Made by a program: the position numbers and the translations under genes
Shown here: piece after piece, positions 7,565 through 17,302 of the stretch
Position numbering within the stretch: the first letter of the stretch is position 1
How the letters are laid out: each line of letters opens with the position of its first letter
Notes under the pieces: generated by a model
The model's input: only the letters and a program-made list of their open reading frames with translations
Told to the model about the DNA's origin: nothing
The model's database searches: none
From: Proteobacteria bacterium UBA981
Lineage (GTDB): Bacteria > Pseudomonadota > Gammaproteobacteria > Ga0077536
Direction of reading: 5' to 3'
NCBI GenBank assembly: GCA_002292285.1
Contig: DBBP01000027.1
Coordinates: forward strand, 255,935-319,934
Length of the DNA stretch: 64,000 nt

Positions 7565-9543
7565 ATTCGTCAACGCTGTCATCGCGAGAAGTGCTGTGGG
7601 CCGCCAGCGCGCTTCTGTTCGGATTGGCACCGCATATGCAGCGCTTTCCGCTGGCCTTGACGCTGATGTTTATTGCGGCGGTGTTGTGGCGCGTACTCGG
7701 GTCCATGCAACGTTTGCCGTTGCCGGAACGGGCGCACTTGCTACTTTGGCTGACCAAGCAAGGGTTCGCGGTCGCCGCGTTTGTATCTGTCTACATCGCC
7801 TACCACGGTCAGCTCGGCCGCGAGGCCGGCGTTGAGTTGCTGGCCGCACTGCTCGGCCTGAAATTACTGGAGATGCACAACGACCGTGATTACTACGTGG
7901 TGACATTCCTGTGCTATTTCCTGGTCGTGACGAACTTCTTCTACTCACAAACCATGCTGACAGCGCTGTACATGCTGGCGCTAGTCATTTTTATTACCGC
8001 CACACTGATTCAGTTCAACACACCCGTCGGGTACCGCAACAACCGCACCATCGCTCAGCTCGCGGCGCTCATGACGGCTCAGGCGGTGCCGTTGATGCTG
8101 GTCAGTTTTGTGTTGTTCCCGCGCATCCCCGGGCCAATCTGGGGCCTGCCGCAAGACGCTTTTGACGGTGTGTCAGGGCTGAGTGAAACCATGCAGGTCG
8201 GCCAGATTGCGCGCCTCGGCTTGTCGGACGAGACTGCCTTCAGGGTTCGCTTCCTGAACGAGGAGCCGCGCGCGCGTGATTTGTATTGGCGCGGCCCGGT
8301 GTTGTGGAATACCGATGGCGAAACGTGGACCGCCGGCGATGCCGGTGATGGGCCGCGGACAGATGTCGAACAACTCGGTCCGGTATACGACTACACCATC
8401 ACCCTTGAACCGCACCGTCTGCACTGGCTGATCGGTCTGGAAATGGTTGTGGCGAGCAAAATCAACGCACGACGCACCAGCGATCACCGGCTCGTATCAC
8501 CCAAGCGCGTGCGCAGGCGGCTGAATTATGAACTGAGTTCGGTGGTCGATTTCCGCAGCAAAGAGATCAGTGACCACGAGCGTCGCGTTGCGTTGGCCTT
8601 GCCGCCCGGATGGCATCCCCGTGCGCGCGAAATGGGCGAGCGGTGGCGCGCCATCGACTCGACACCGGCGGCAGTGGCTGCACGGGCGCTGGACTTTTTT
8701 CGTCAACAGGAATTTTACTATTCACTGACCCCACCGCTGCTGCCGAACGATTCAGTAGACGAGTTTCTGTTCGACACGCGCGAGGGGTTCTGCGAACACT
8801 TCGCAAGTAGCTTTGTGGTCCTGATGCGCGCGGCCGGCGTCCCCGCCCGCGTTGTCACCGGCTACCAGGGCGGTGAACACAACTCCGTCGGTGATTACAT
8901 GATTGTGCGGCAGCGCGATGCCCACGCCTGGGCAGAAATATATGACCCGGAGCGTGGCTGGCTGCGCGTCGACCCGACCGCCGCAGTTGCCCCGGAGCGC
9001 GTATCGCTCGGCATCGATACGACGCTGCCGCGCCGCTCAGGACTGGCGGCAATCGGGCGTGATGGTGTGGCCTCGGCGTTTTGGTTACGTCTGCGGGATT
9101 CATTCGACGCGGTCACTTACGGATGGAATCAGTGGGTATTGGGCTACACCCCGCAACAGCAGGAGCGCTTACTTGAGGATCTCGGACTGGAAGATTGGGA
9201 TTACGGCAATCTGGTCTTCGCGCTAACCCTGACACTTGCGGCTGCGATGCTGATTCTCGCCTGGTTGTTGATTCGCAGCGAGCGCATGAAACACGATTTG
9301 GCCCAGCAGGCTTGGCTGCATTTCTGCGCTAAACTCGCGCGGGTCGGATTATATAGACGTGCTTCGGAAGCGCCCCTGGCTTACGCGCATCGGGTCAGAC
9401 GCGAGCGTGCGGATCCTGCTGGGGAGGTCACGCAAATCACCCGGCTTTACACCCAAACTCGCTATGGCAGAGTCCCCCTCGATGCTCGCCAACTGATGAG
9501 CCGCGTGCGACGCTTCAAGCCTTCTCGCCCATCGCGTGAGTAA
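7561..9543 (+). CDS. tgpA: TgpA-type membrane transglutaminase
   Basis: 660 residues. An N-terminal bundle of membrane helices covers roughly 12-190, matching the DUF3488/TgpA N domain. A periplasmic transglutaminase core follows with the catalytic triad visible: Cys411 in GFCEHF, His455 in DAHAW and Asp471 in RVDPTA. One more membrane helix lies at about 543-565, before a cytoplasmic tail. TgpA is a periplasmic transglutaminase reported essential in Pseudomonas aeruginosa; its natural substrate is uncertain. It is the last gene of the moxR-DUF58-tgpA operon and converges on msbA with 19 bases between. Confidence 0.93.
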   Translation: MNSSTLSSREVLWAASALLFGLAPHMQRFPLALTLMFIAAVLWRVLGSMQRLPLPERAHLLLWLTKQGFAVAAFVSVYIAYHGQLGREAGVELLAALLGLKLLEMHNDRDYYVVTFLCYFLVVTNFFYSQTMLTALYMLALVIFITATLIQFNTPVGYRNNRTIAQLAALMTAQAVPLMLVSFVLFPRIPGPIWGLPQDAFDGVSGLSETMQVGQIARLGLSDETAFRVRFLNEEPRARDLYWRGPVLWNTDGETWTAGDAGDGPRTDVEQLGPVYDYTITLEPHRLHWLIGLEMVVASKINARRTSDHRLVSPKRVRRRLNYELSSVVDFRSKEISDHERRVALALPPGWHPRAREMGERWRAIDSTPAAVAARALDFFRQQEFYYSLTPPLLPNDSVDEFLFDTREGFCEHFASSFVVLMRAAGVPARVVTGYQGGEHNSVGDYMIVRQRDAHAWAEIYDPERGWLRVDPTAAVAPERVSLGIDTTLPRRSGLAAIGRDGVASAFWLRLRDSFDAVTYGWNQWVLGYTPQQQERLLEDLGLEDWDYGNLVFALTLTLAAAMLILAWLLIRSERMKHDLAQQAWLHFCAKLARVGLYRRASEAPLAYAHRVRRERADPAGEVTQITRLYTQTRYGRVPLDARQLMSRVRRFKPSRPSRE

Positions 9544-9562
9544 CGCTAAACTTATCGCGTCA

Positions 9563-11302
9563 CTACATTGCATCGAAGCCAGCGGCATACAACCGCGCAT
9601 AGGCTCCGTTAGCATCGACTAATTGCTGATGCGCACCCGTTTCAACAATACGGCCGTTTTCAAGTACGACAATACGATCCGCCTGCACAATCGTCGACAA
9701 TCGGTGGGCCACAGTCAGGCTGGTGCGCCCCTGGCGCAAGGTCTCGAGGGCACCCTGTACGAGGCGTTCGGCCTCGTTATCCAGTGCTGCCGTTGCTTCA
9801 TCGAGGATAAGAATGGGTGCGTTTTTTAACAGCGCACGGGCGATCGCCACGCGCTGCCGCTGGCCACCCGACAGACGCAGCCCGTTTTCGCCGACCGGTG
9901 TATGCAAACCCTCTGCTAAATCCGCCGCGAATGCCAACACCTGCGCTTGCTCGGCTGCCGCCTCAACTGCAGCAGCCGACGCGGATGCATTCGCGCCATA
10001 GGCTATATTGTTGAATATTGAATCGTTGAACAACACGATGTTCTGGCCGACGTAGGCGATATGGGCGCGTAAGGCCGGTAACGACCACTCACTAATCGGA
10101 CGTCCATCGAGTAGCAACTGGCCGGCGGTCGGCTCGTAGAAGCGCGGTACAAGATTCGCCAGGGTAGTTTTTCCTGCCCCCGATCGCCCAACCAGTGCGA
10201 TGCTTTCACCCGCCTTGATGTGTAAACAAACGTCGCTGAGTGCCGTACGCTCACCGTAGATAACGTTTATGTTTTCGAAAGTCAGATCGCCACGCGGGCG
10301 ATCGGTACGGCTGCCGCCATCGCTTTCAACCTCCGCATCGATCAGGCCGAACACCGATTCTGATGCTGCGATGCCCCGCTGCAGAAATTCGTTCACCGCG
10401 GCAAGCCTTTTCGTCGGCGGCAGCAATAAGGCGGTCGCGGTCACGAACGCGATGAAATCGCCGCGCGTCATCCCGCCGGCGGCAGCCTCACGCAGGGCGA
10501 AGACGATCATCATCCCGATCCCGAGCGCAACAATGAGCTGAATCAAGGGGACCATGATCGCGCTGGTCTGAACGACCTTCATATGAAACTTGCGCGCGCC
10601 ATTTATTGCGTCGGCAAATCGCGCCGCCTCATAGGCAAAGCCATCGAATACCTTAATTTCGCGCTGGCCGCGAATTGCCTCTTCGGCAACCTGATTAATC
10701 TCGCCAACAGAATCTTGCAGGCGCCGACTGGTGTCGCGCATGCGTCGCGATACCCGCCCGACGATAAAACCGATGGGTGGTGCAAAAAACAACAGAAACA
10801 GAGCTAGCCGCCAGTTGAGGTAGAACAAATAGCTGAGTAACACGACGATAACCGCCGAATCCTTAATCAAAACAGTCAACACACGGGTCGTTGCCTGGGC
10901 CAGTTGGGTCACGTCAAAGGTAAATTTCGAAATCAGCTCACCAGCGCCGTGAGCGTCGAAGAAGGGTGCCGGTAATCGCGCTAGGGTTTGGAACATGCGC
11001 GCACGCAAATCCATGATGGTGCGCTGGGCGACCCAATGGAGGCTCACGGTGCCGGCATAGCTGAGCAGTCCGCGCAGAGCGAATAAACCGACCAACAGAA
11101 CTGGGGTTAGATACACCTGCGTGCCACCCGCCAGTTCAAAGTCTCTATCGATCAGCGGTTTAAGCAGCGCCGGGAGCATCCATTCGGTCGCCGCGAGCGC
11201 CAGCATAGCGACAATCGAAAGCGTAAACAGACGCCAGTACGGGCGTACAAACCCGAGTAATCTCAAATAGATACTGACGGAATGGGGATCGCGTAGAAGC
11301 AT
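9563..11302 (-). CDS. msbA: Lipid A export ABC transporter MsbA
   Basis: 579 residues from the ATG at 11302. An upstream extension of 39 residues is open but Pro/Arg-rich and unlike the family. It is a half-transporter: six membrane helices in roughly the first 300 residues, then an ATPase domain with Walker A GRSGAGKT at 372-379, LSGGQ at 477-481 and Walker B ILILDEA at 497-503. MsbA flips core lipid A across the inner membrane. The usual partner lpxK is not adjacent. It diverges from prkB with 131 bases between. Confidence 0.93.
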   Translation of the reverse strand: MLLRDPHSVSIYLRLLGFVRPYWRLFTLSIVAMLALAATEWMLPALLKPLIDRDFELAGGTQVYLTPVLLVGLFALRGLLSYAGTVSLHWVAQRTIMDLRARMFQTLARLPAPFFDAHGAGELISKFTFDVTQLAQATTRVLTVLIKDSAVIVVLLSYLFYLNWRLALFLLFFAPPIGFIVGRVSRRMRDTSRRLQDSVGEINQVAEEAIRGQREIKVFDGFAYEAARFADAINGARKFHMKVVQTSAIMVPLIQLIVALGIGMMIVFALREAAAGGMTRGDFIAFVTATALLLPPTKRLAAVNEFLQRGIAASESVFGLIDAEVESDGGSRTDRPRGDLTFENINVIYGERTALSDVCLHIKAGESIALVGRSGAGKTTLANLVPRFYEPTAGQLLLDGRPISEWSLPALRAHIAYVGQNIVLFNDSIFNNIAYGANASASAAAVEAAAEQAQVLAFAADLAEGLHTPVGENGLRLSGGQRQRVAIARALLKNAPILILDEATAALDNEAERLVQGALETLRQGRTSLTVAHRLSTIVQADRIVVLENGRIVETGAHQQLVDANGAYARLYAAGFDAM

Positions 11303-11433
11303 CCGTCTAATATGCCCGTGGCGCGGAAAATTTGCACCACGGGCGATTCGGGATGCGTATTCTGGTGGACCCGGTGGCGGCACTTTACAATAGGGCCAAC
11401 CGCGCCGCCGAGCGCCCACAGGATTCCTACTTT

Positions 11434-12327
11434 ATGTCAGAACGCCATCCCATCGTCGCCGCAACCGGCTCATCGGGCGCCGGAACCAGCAGTGTGACAA
11501 CCGCGTTCGAGCATATCTTCCGTCGCGAAGGCATTAATCCCGCGATTATCGAAGGCGACAGCTTCCACCGCTTTGATCGCGCCGAGATGGAAAAACAGGT
11601 CGAACAGGCGGAGCAACGAGGCGAGACGCTGACCCATTTTGGCCCGTCGGGGAATTTACTCGGCGAATTGGAAACGCTGTTCTGCACTTACGCCGAGAAC
11701 GGCAGTGGTAAACGGCGCCACTATGCCCACACCAATAAAGACGAGCGCTTACACGGTGCCAGACCGGGCGAATTTACTGATTGGGCGCCGCTACCGCGCG
11801 ATACCGACTTACTGTTTTATGAAGGCTTGCATGGTGGTTTTGCTGGCGGCGAGGCGGATATCGCCCGCTATGTGGATTTGCTGATCGGTGTGGTGCCGAT
11901 TATCAACCTCGAATGGGTGCAGAAAATTCACCGGGACAGAAAGGTACGCGGCTATTCCATCGAGGCAGCGACACAAATGATCCTGAGCCGCATGCCCGAT
12001 TATGTGCACTACATCTGTCCCCAGTTTTCCCGCACTGACGTCAATTTCCAGCGCGTCCCGACTATCGATACCGCGAATCCGTTCACGCTGGAAGAAATTC
12101 CGTCCAACGATGAAAGCATGGTGGTGGTACATATTTCGAATCGACGCAAAATTGCGCCGGATTACCGCTATCTTCTCGAAATGTTGCAAGGGTCGTTCAT
12201 GTCCAAGCCAGACACCATCGTCGTTCCGGCCGGCAAGATGGTGTTCGCGATGGAATTACTCTTGAACCCAGTCATCGAACGAATGATCGAACGCCGTGAT
12301 ATGGTCCGCAAACCCAGCGCCGCGTAA
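11434..12327 (+). CDS. prkB: PrkB-like phosphoribulokinase/uridine kinase family protein
   Basis: 297 residues from the ATG at 11434. The frame is open further upstream, but homology starts at SERHPIVAATG. The P-loop GSSGAGTS lies at 12-19. Further family features are GDSFHR, HFGPSGN, FYEGLHGG, NLEWVQKIHRD, QFSRTDVNFQRVP and PSNDES. It matches E. coli PrkB closely in length and motif order. Class I phosphoribulokinase activity is possible on sequence, but no RuBisCO or other Calvin cycle gene is present here, and E. coli has prkB without that cycle. The true substrate is therefore open. The next gene, a ParA-like ATPase, follows 84 bases downstream. Confidence 0.85.
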   Translation: MSERHPIVAATGSSGAGTSSVTTAFEHIFRREGINPAIIEGDSFHRFDRAEMEKQVEQAEQRGETLTHFGPSGNLLGELETLFCTYAENGSGKRRHYAHTNKDERLHGARPGEFTDWAPLPRDTDLLFYEGLHGGFAGGEADIARYVDLLIGVVPIINLEWVQKIHRDRKVRGYSIEAATQMILSRMPDYVHYICPQFSRTDVNFQRVPTIDTANPFTLEEIPSNDESMVVVHISNRRKIAPDYRYLLEMLQGSFMSKPDTIVVPAGKMVFAMELLLNPVIERMIERRDMVRKPSAA

Positions 12328-12411
12328 GCATAGGGCGGAACCCGCGCTGCCCGAAATTGCATGCGACGCCGTTATACTGACGCCGGCATACTGTCGCAAA
12401 AGGTGAGGTAG

Positions 12412-13149
12412 ATGCGCTCAATTCTGGTTTTAAACGCAAAAGGTGGCAGCGGCAAGACGACCGTTGCGACAAACTTGGCCGGATATTACGCCGCAGAAGG
12501 CACGAAAGTCGCATTGGTTGACTGCGATCCTCAGGGATCGAGCCTCGACTGGTTGGCGCAACGACCGGCAGACTACCCGCCGATTGCCGCCATCGAAGCG
12601 CCGGACATGCGGATTCGGGTGCCGCGCAAAACCGATGTTGTCATCATCGATGCGCCGTCCCGCACCCACGACGAGGAGCAACTCGTCGCCCTGTTACGCC
12701 GCGCGCAGACCGTTGTCATCCCGGTTGTGCCGTCACCCATCGACATCCGCGCAGCCGAACGTTTCCTCGTCGAGCTAGGGGAAGTTCGGGCACTGGTGAA
12801 AAATGACATCAAAATCGCGACCGTCGCCAGCCGCGTCCGTGACAATGGGCATATTACGGACGCGCTGGAAGACTTCCTGTACGCCCTGAAACTGCCGTCT
12901 GGTCGACGCTTTCCATTTCTGACCCTGCTTAAGCAAAGTTCGAATTACATGAAGGCGGCTGAACGCGGGATCTCGATCTTTGAGTTTGCTCCCCTCGCCA
13001 CTGCCGCAGACCGCGAGTACTGGCGGCCACTATTACGCTGGTTGGCGAGTTCGCGCAGCCTGCCGGCGAAGGTCGCGGAGAAGAAGAAAAGGCAGGGACG
13101 GGTACCGGCAAAAACGCGGGCAAAAAGAACCCAGACGCCGGAAAAATAG
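12412..13149 (+). CDS. ParA/MinD-type P-loop ATPase with basic tail
   Basis: 245 residues. The deviant Walker A KGGSGKTT is at 10-17, with the signature Lys10. DCDPQGSSLDW starts at 37 and Walker B VVIIDAP at 76-82. The last 25 residues are strongly basic (KKKRQGR, KTRAKR), which suggests nucleic acid or membrane contact. There is no ParB or partner gene beside it, so this is an orphan ParA of the type that positions cellular cargo and probably not the chromosome segregation ParA. A role with prkB is not supported beyond adjacency. It converges on hemY. Confidence 0.8.
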   Translation: MRSILVLNAKGGSGKTTVATNLAGYYAAEGTKVALVDCDPQGSSLDWLAQRPADYPPIAAIEAPDMRIRVPRKTDVVIIDAPSRTHDEEQLVALLRRAQTVVIPVVPSPIDIRAAERFLVELGEVRALVKNDIKIATVASRVRDNGHITDALEDFLYALKLPSGRRFPFLTLLKQSSNYMKAAERGISIFEFAPLATAADREYWRPLLRWLASSRSLPAKVAEKKKRQGRVPAKTRAKRTQTPEK

Positions 13150-13205
13150 TCTTGCGGCAGGCAGCACCGCCGCGTCCGGCGGACAGCTAATCTGGCCGCC
13201 GGGCG

Positions 13206-14438
13206 CTAGGTTGCCGGAGATGCCAGAGCGGGCTCCGGGGCGGACAAAAGTGGCAGGCTACGAGCACCTGTGGCGAGCTCAAGGCCTCGGCGTCGGTGCG
13301 CTAGAGCTGCGTCCGGATCGTTCGTCCCATCGGCGATTTCAGCCAGTAACTGGTGAAGCAACGGACTCGGCGTAACCGTCAGTAGCCCTTCGAGCTGTTC
13401 GCGAGCTTGGCCCCACAGCTCCGCCCGGATTGCCTGCCGGGCGCGCGCAAGCCGCAATCCTGGGTCGTCACCACGCGTCACTGACCACGTTTCGAGTTTA
13501 AGCAGCTGCCGCGCCGGTGGGTCACAGGGAATTTCACCGTAGAGTTCGACTAGCTGCGAATCCCACGCGCGCTCAAGTTGTTTGCGTACCAGGGTTTCCG
13601 CTTCATCAACGGCATCATGTCGGCACAAACCGCGCACGTAGGCTCCAAGAACGACGCTCGAGCTCCGCAGATTCTTGCTCAATCCGCGCCAGCGCGCCTT
13701 CAATTGCTCGATATTCTGGCCGCGCGCATCGAGCAGGTTCATCGCGCATTGACGCTCCAGTGCATTCACCTCATCAAGACCCAGCACATGATCGCGTCGC
13801 AGATCGGGGATCAGGGCTAATAAGGTCTCGTCGTCACGTTTGTGCCGACAAATAGCCATGTGTAATTTGAGCACCTGAGCATTGCCGATTTCACTGGCAC
13901 GTAGTTTCTCAACCAGGGTGGCGGCGGCATCTACCTGGCCGTCTTCGAGTAACCATTCCGCTCGTTTGACGTCGATCGCATTGCGAATCAGCGGATTGTT
14001 CTCTTGTGCCAACGACAAATAGTTTTCGCGCCGAGCCGATGCGGACAGCGACTCCGCCGCATAGGCTGCGGCGAGATAATGAACTTCGGGTTGATGCTGG
14101 TCGTCGATATTGCGCGTAAACAGCCGTTCCGCGCTGGCAAAATCGCCACTCGCCATCGCCACAATGCCACGCCCCAGGCCATCGCTGGCGCGCTCATGAC
14201 GCTGACGCTGCGACCACTGCTGCCAGCGTGTGCGCAATCGGCTGGTGCTGCCGAGGACTTTCAGCAATACGAACAATGCGCCAACCGCGACTAACATCAC
14301 GAGAGCAAAAAACGCGAACGTGGTGCGCAGGACCTTGCCACCGTAGCCAATCACAATAAAGCCAGGATCGTCGGCCACGTAGTGGCCAGCGACTACCGCA
14401 ACAATCAGGGCAAGCAGGGCGAGCAGCAGGAGCTTCAT
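13206..14438 (-). CDS. hemY: HemY, membrane TPR protein of the hem operon
   Basis: 410 residues. Two membrane helices at about 2-19 and 41-60 form the HemY N domain with the GGKVLRTT loop between; helical TPR-like repeats fill the rest. HemY is conserved at the end of hemCDXY operons in gammaproteobacteria and is linked to late heme synthesis, but it is not the protoporphyrinogen oxidase of the same name in Bacillus. Its ATG overlaps the hemX stop (ATGA), so it is translationally coupled. Confidence 0.92.
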   Translation of the reverse strand: MKLLLLALLALIVAVVAGHYVADDPGFIVIGYGGKVLRTTFAFFALVMLVAVGALFVLLKVLGSTSRLRTRWQQWSQRQRHERASDGLGRGIVAMASGDFASAERLFTRNIDDQHQPEVHYLAAAYAAESLSASARRENYLSLAQENNPLIRNAIDVKRAEWLLEDGQVDAAATLVEKLRASEIGNAQVLKLHMAICRHKRDDETLLALIPDLRRDHVLGLDEVNALERQCAMNLLDARGQNIEQLKARWRGLSKNLRSSSVVLGAYVRGLCRHDAVDEAETLVRKQLERAWDSQLVELYGEIPCDPPARQLLKLETWSVTRGDDPGLRLARARQAIRAELWGQAREQLEGLLTVTPSPLLHQLLAEIADGTNDPDAALAHRRRGLELATGARSLPLLSAPEPALASPAT

Positions 14439-15562
14439 GTCGCTGCTGGCGCTTCAGATGTTTCGCGGACCGTGTTGCGTTTCGCACGCACTGCATCAAG
14501 GCTGCCTGAGACCGACGGAATGGGCGGCGCCAGTTGCAGGCCTAACTGCCCGTCGAGTCGTGAGATCAAGCTGCTCACCGCACCGTCTTCGGTGTCGTAG
14601 TACGTGTTCAACAGATTGATGGCGAGCGATATGGCAGCCTGAAAGTTAGCGCTATCGCGCCGCAAAATAGCGAGTCTTGCGCTGGCCAGTTCGAGGCGCA
14701 AATTCTGGCGCAGAAAGTAACGTAATTCCGGGTCAAACAACACGCTGTCCTCAAGTTCGCCATCCTTGATTTCAACCAGGCTGCGCAGATCCGTCCACAA
14801 CGCACGCGCAACACCTTGCCAGTTTTCGGCACTTACCGATTCGGTGCTGGTTTGCGAAAACGACATGTCGAGATCAGCGATGGCGCGAGTCGGTAAGCCA
14901 TCGACCATGCCCACCGCATTGGCAAGATATATGGCCAGCCCTTCGGCATCAGGCTGCTTGACTGCCTCTAACGCCGCGATGTCGCGACCCAGCTGCTCGC
15001 GCAGGTCGAATACGTCCGGATGCTGCGCGGCGCTGAGTCGTTGATCGGCCGACCTGAGGGCCGCCGCTGCTGTCGCTACGTCACGTTCGAGCACCAGCCT
15101 CTGGCTCGCGGCGAAAATCAGGTACTCGACTTCGGCGAGCACCCAATCAAGCGAGGTTTGGGTTTGTTTGGCGTACAGGCCACTGACCGCATCGTGCAGT
15201 TGCTCTTGCGACTTTCCCAGCTCCTGTAGGGCGGCGGAAGCGGCCTGTGCTTGCGCGCCGAATGTCTGCACCTGTGCGAGCTGTTGTTCCATTTGCGCTT
15301 GTTGCGCCCGCAGCTTTGCGTTGTCTGCAGCGAGCCCGGCAATGCGGTCGTCTGTGACCCGGTGAGCCGGTTGCGCGATGAATGCTACCCAATAAGCAAC
15401 GCCACCGATTAACACGATTAGCAGCAATAATGTCCAGATACGGCCTGTCCGGCGCGCGGACGCTGGTGCCAGCGAGTCGGCGTCTTCGGTCGTCTGGTCG
15501 GCCGCCAATGGGGCCTCTTCGGCACTCACGTCGGGTAGCGCCTCGTGCTCTTTATCAGTCAT
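14435..15562 (-). CDS. hemX: HemX, membrane-anchored coiled-coil protein
   Basis: 375 residues. An acidic N-terminal tail precedes one membrane helix (about 43-62), a Gln/Ala-rich coiled coil (about 73-125) and a helical HemX domain containing DWVLAEVEYLI and LASARLAILR. Often mislabelled uroporphyrinogen-III C-methyltransferase, it has no SAM-binding methyltransferase motifs and probably acts as a scaffold for heme synthesis. It overlaps hemD by four bases and hemY by four bases. Confidence 0.92.
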   Translation of the reverse strand: MTDKEHEALPDVSAEEAPLAADQTTEDADSLAPASARRTGRIWTLLLLIVLIGGVAYWVAFIAQPAHRVTDDRIAGLAADNAKLRAQQAQMEQQLAQVQTFGAQAQAASAALQELGKSQEQLHDAVSGLYAKQTQTSLDWVLAEVEYLIFAASQRLVLERDVATAAAALRSADQRLSAAQHPDVFDLREQLGRDIAALEAVKQPDAEGLAIYLANAVGMVDGLPTRAIADLDMSFSQTSTESVSAENWQGVARALWTDLRSLVEIKDGELEDSVLFDPELRYFLRQNLRLELASARLAILRRDSANFQAAISLAINLLNTYYDTEDGAVSSLISRLDGQLGLQLAPPIPSVSGSLDAVRAKRNTVRETSEAPAAT

Positions 15563-16359
15563 GATTCATCCGCAGCCCACAATACCAGTTGCTCGGTTAT
15601 GCCCTCGTCGGAGGGGTTTTCAACGACAAGTGCGGGGCGTGTAAAACCGAGCGACTCAACTTCCCGTCCCACCCGTGAACCCACCGCCAGCATCTGCATA
15701 CGGAAAAGCAGATCCAAGCCCTCGTCTTCTATCTTTTCAATTAAATTGTGCAGCGATTCTATGCTCGTCGCGAGCCCAACGTCCGGCGATTTTACCCGAT
15801 GTGCGGCGAGAACCGCGCTTAGCTGAAAATCTGGTTTGCGACGTTCGTAGCAGGCTTGATATTGCACTTTGGCACCTCGCTTACGCAACGTCTCAGCGAG
15901 TAACTCGCGACCGCCGACACCGCGAAAGATAATTATCTGACGACCATTGACCGCCCGCTCGCTTAAGCCGTCGAGCCGTAACAATCCTTCCGAATTGAAG
16001 CCGTCGCCCGGCACGCTGACCTGAGCGATGCCGTGATTGGCCAAAGTTGCGGCTGTACCCAGCCCGACCGCATAGACGGCCTTATCGGTCAAACTCACCG
16101 CAGTCCCGGCGGCAGAAACGCTTCGCAAGCCATATTCAACGGCGTTCTTGCTGGAGAAAATCGCGATATCGAAATCCGCTGGTGCTGGCTTGGAGCGGTT
16201 GTTTGGATCGCCCGCACTCAGATCTGCGATGACAATCATCGGCGCCCGAATGGCGATGCCTCCGCGTTTTTCAATCGCGGTGGCCAAGCCGACGGATTGT
16301 TCGATTGGGCGTGTGACCAACACCGAAACACCCGCCAACGAGGCCGTTGCAGCGCGCAC
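15559..16359 (-). CDS. hemD: Uroporphyrinogen-III synthase
   Basis: 266 residues from a GTG at 16359, four bases after the hemC stop; a longer open frame runs into hemC but is antisense-like junk before this point. The N-terminal strand SVLVTRP, FSSKNAVEYGL, AVGLGTAATL, GDGFNSEGLL and FRGVGGRELLAETL match HemD. It closes hydroxymethylbilane to uroporphyrinogen III with ring D inversion. The family is poorly conserved, but position between hemC and hemX settles the call. Confidence 0.92.
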   Translation of the reverse strand: MRAATASLAGVSVLVTRPIEQSVGLATAIEKRGGIAIRAPMIVIADLSAGDPNNRSKPAPADFDIAIFSSKNAVEYGLRSVSAAGTAVSLTDKAVYAVGLGTAATLANHGIAQVSVPGDGFNSEGLLRLDGLSERAVNGRQIIIFRGVGGRELLAETLRKRGAKVQYQACYERRKPDFQLSAVLAAHRVKSPDVGLATSIESLHNLIEKIEDEGLDLLFRMQMLAVGSRVGREVESLGFTRPALVVENPSDEGITEQLVLWAADES

Positions 16360-16363
16360 AGGT

Positions 16364-17302
16364 TCAGTCGGGGGCGGACAGTGCCAAAATTCGCCCGGCA
16401 CCAGCGGCGAGCAGCGTTTCACCGAGCTGTCGGCCGATTTGTTTGGCCTGACCACGCGGGCCGACCGCTTCGCGGCGAATAATTTCCTGACCGTCGTGAC
16501 TGGCCACGAGAGCACGAATTTCGATGGCATCACCGTGCAGTTGTGCGTGCCCGGCAATCGGGACTTCACAACTCCCGCCGAGGGTACTGTTCATCGCTCG
16601 CTCAGCGCCGACGGTGGCATCACTTTGCGGGCAGTGGAGCGGTGCCAGCAGTGCACCAATCGCACGATCGCCGCGGCGGGTTTCGATACCAATCGCACCC
16701 TGCCCGACTGCCGGCAGGACCTCATCGTGGCTGAGCGCATGACAGCGTGCGTCGAGCAAGCCGAGTCGCTTGAGACCTGCCGCGGCCAGCACGATGGCGT
16801 CGAATGCGCCCTCGTCAAGGCGTTGCAAGCGGGTCGGCACATTGCCGCGCAGGTCACTGATGACGAGATCCGGTCGGCGCGCCAGTAATTGACTGCGCCG
16901 GCGCAGGCTGGAAGTACCAACATGACTGCCCGGTGGGAGATCGCTGAGTGCGAGGCCCGCCATGCTGACCAGCACGTCATCCGGGTTTTCTCGCGCGAGA
17001 ATGACTGGCATCTCGAATTCTGGCGGTATCTCGGCGGGCACGTCTTTCATCGAATGTACGGCGATATCAGCCCGCCCATCTAACATCGCAACTTCGAGTT
17101 CTTTGATGAACAAACCCTTGCCGCCGATTTTCGCTAGCGGTTTATCGAGGATTCGATCACCAACTGTAGATAGCGGGACGAGTTCGACGACCAGATCTCG
17201 ATGGTGAGATTTGAGTAGCGCCGCGACGTGCTCGCTTTGCCATAGGGCAAGGCGGCTCGCACGGGTGGCAATGCGGATGATGGTCGGAAGCGACTGCGCC
17301 AT
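16364..17302 (-). CDS. hemC: Porphobilinogen deaminase (hydroxymethylbilane synthase)
   Basis: 312 residues. It polymerises four porphobilinogens on a dipyrromethane cofactor. The cofactor Cys is Cys245 in GGSCEVPIAG, the catalytic Asp is Asp87 in HSMKDVP, and GTSSLRRRSQL carries the substrate-binding Arg residues. RIATRASRLALWQ is the family start. It is the first gene of hemCDXY. The 187-base gap to the divergent gshB must hold both promoters; I see no clear hexamers there. Confidence 0.97.
   Translation of the reverse strand: MAQSLPTIIRIATRASRLALWQSEHVAALLKSHHRDLVVELVPLSTVGDRILDKPLAKIGGKGLFIKELEVAMLDGRADIAVHSMKDVPAEIPPEFEMPVILARENPDDVLVSMAGLALSDLPPGSHVGTSSLRRRSQLLARRPDLVISDLRGNVPTRLQRLDEGAFDAIVLAAAGLKRLGLLDARCHALSHDEVLPAVGQGAIGIETRRGDRAIGALLAPLHCPQSDATVGAERAMNSTLGGSCEVPIAGHAQLHGDAIEIRALVASHDGQEIIRREAVGPRGQAKQIGRQLGETLLAAGAGRILALSAPD

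Noticed and set aside
11434..12327. prkB as evidence for carbon fixation by the Calvin cycle
   Set aside because: No RuBisCO or other cycle gene is here, and the protein matches the PrkB type found in non-autotrophs such as E. coli.
13167..13182. CCGCCG-CGTC-CGGCGG hairpin between the ParA-like gene and hemY
   Set aside because: Perfect but short, and no T-run follows on either strand. Not enough for a terminator call.
16148..16888. Rightward open frame of 246 codons
   Set aside because: Antisense to hemD and hemC; no ribosome-binding site and no family match.
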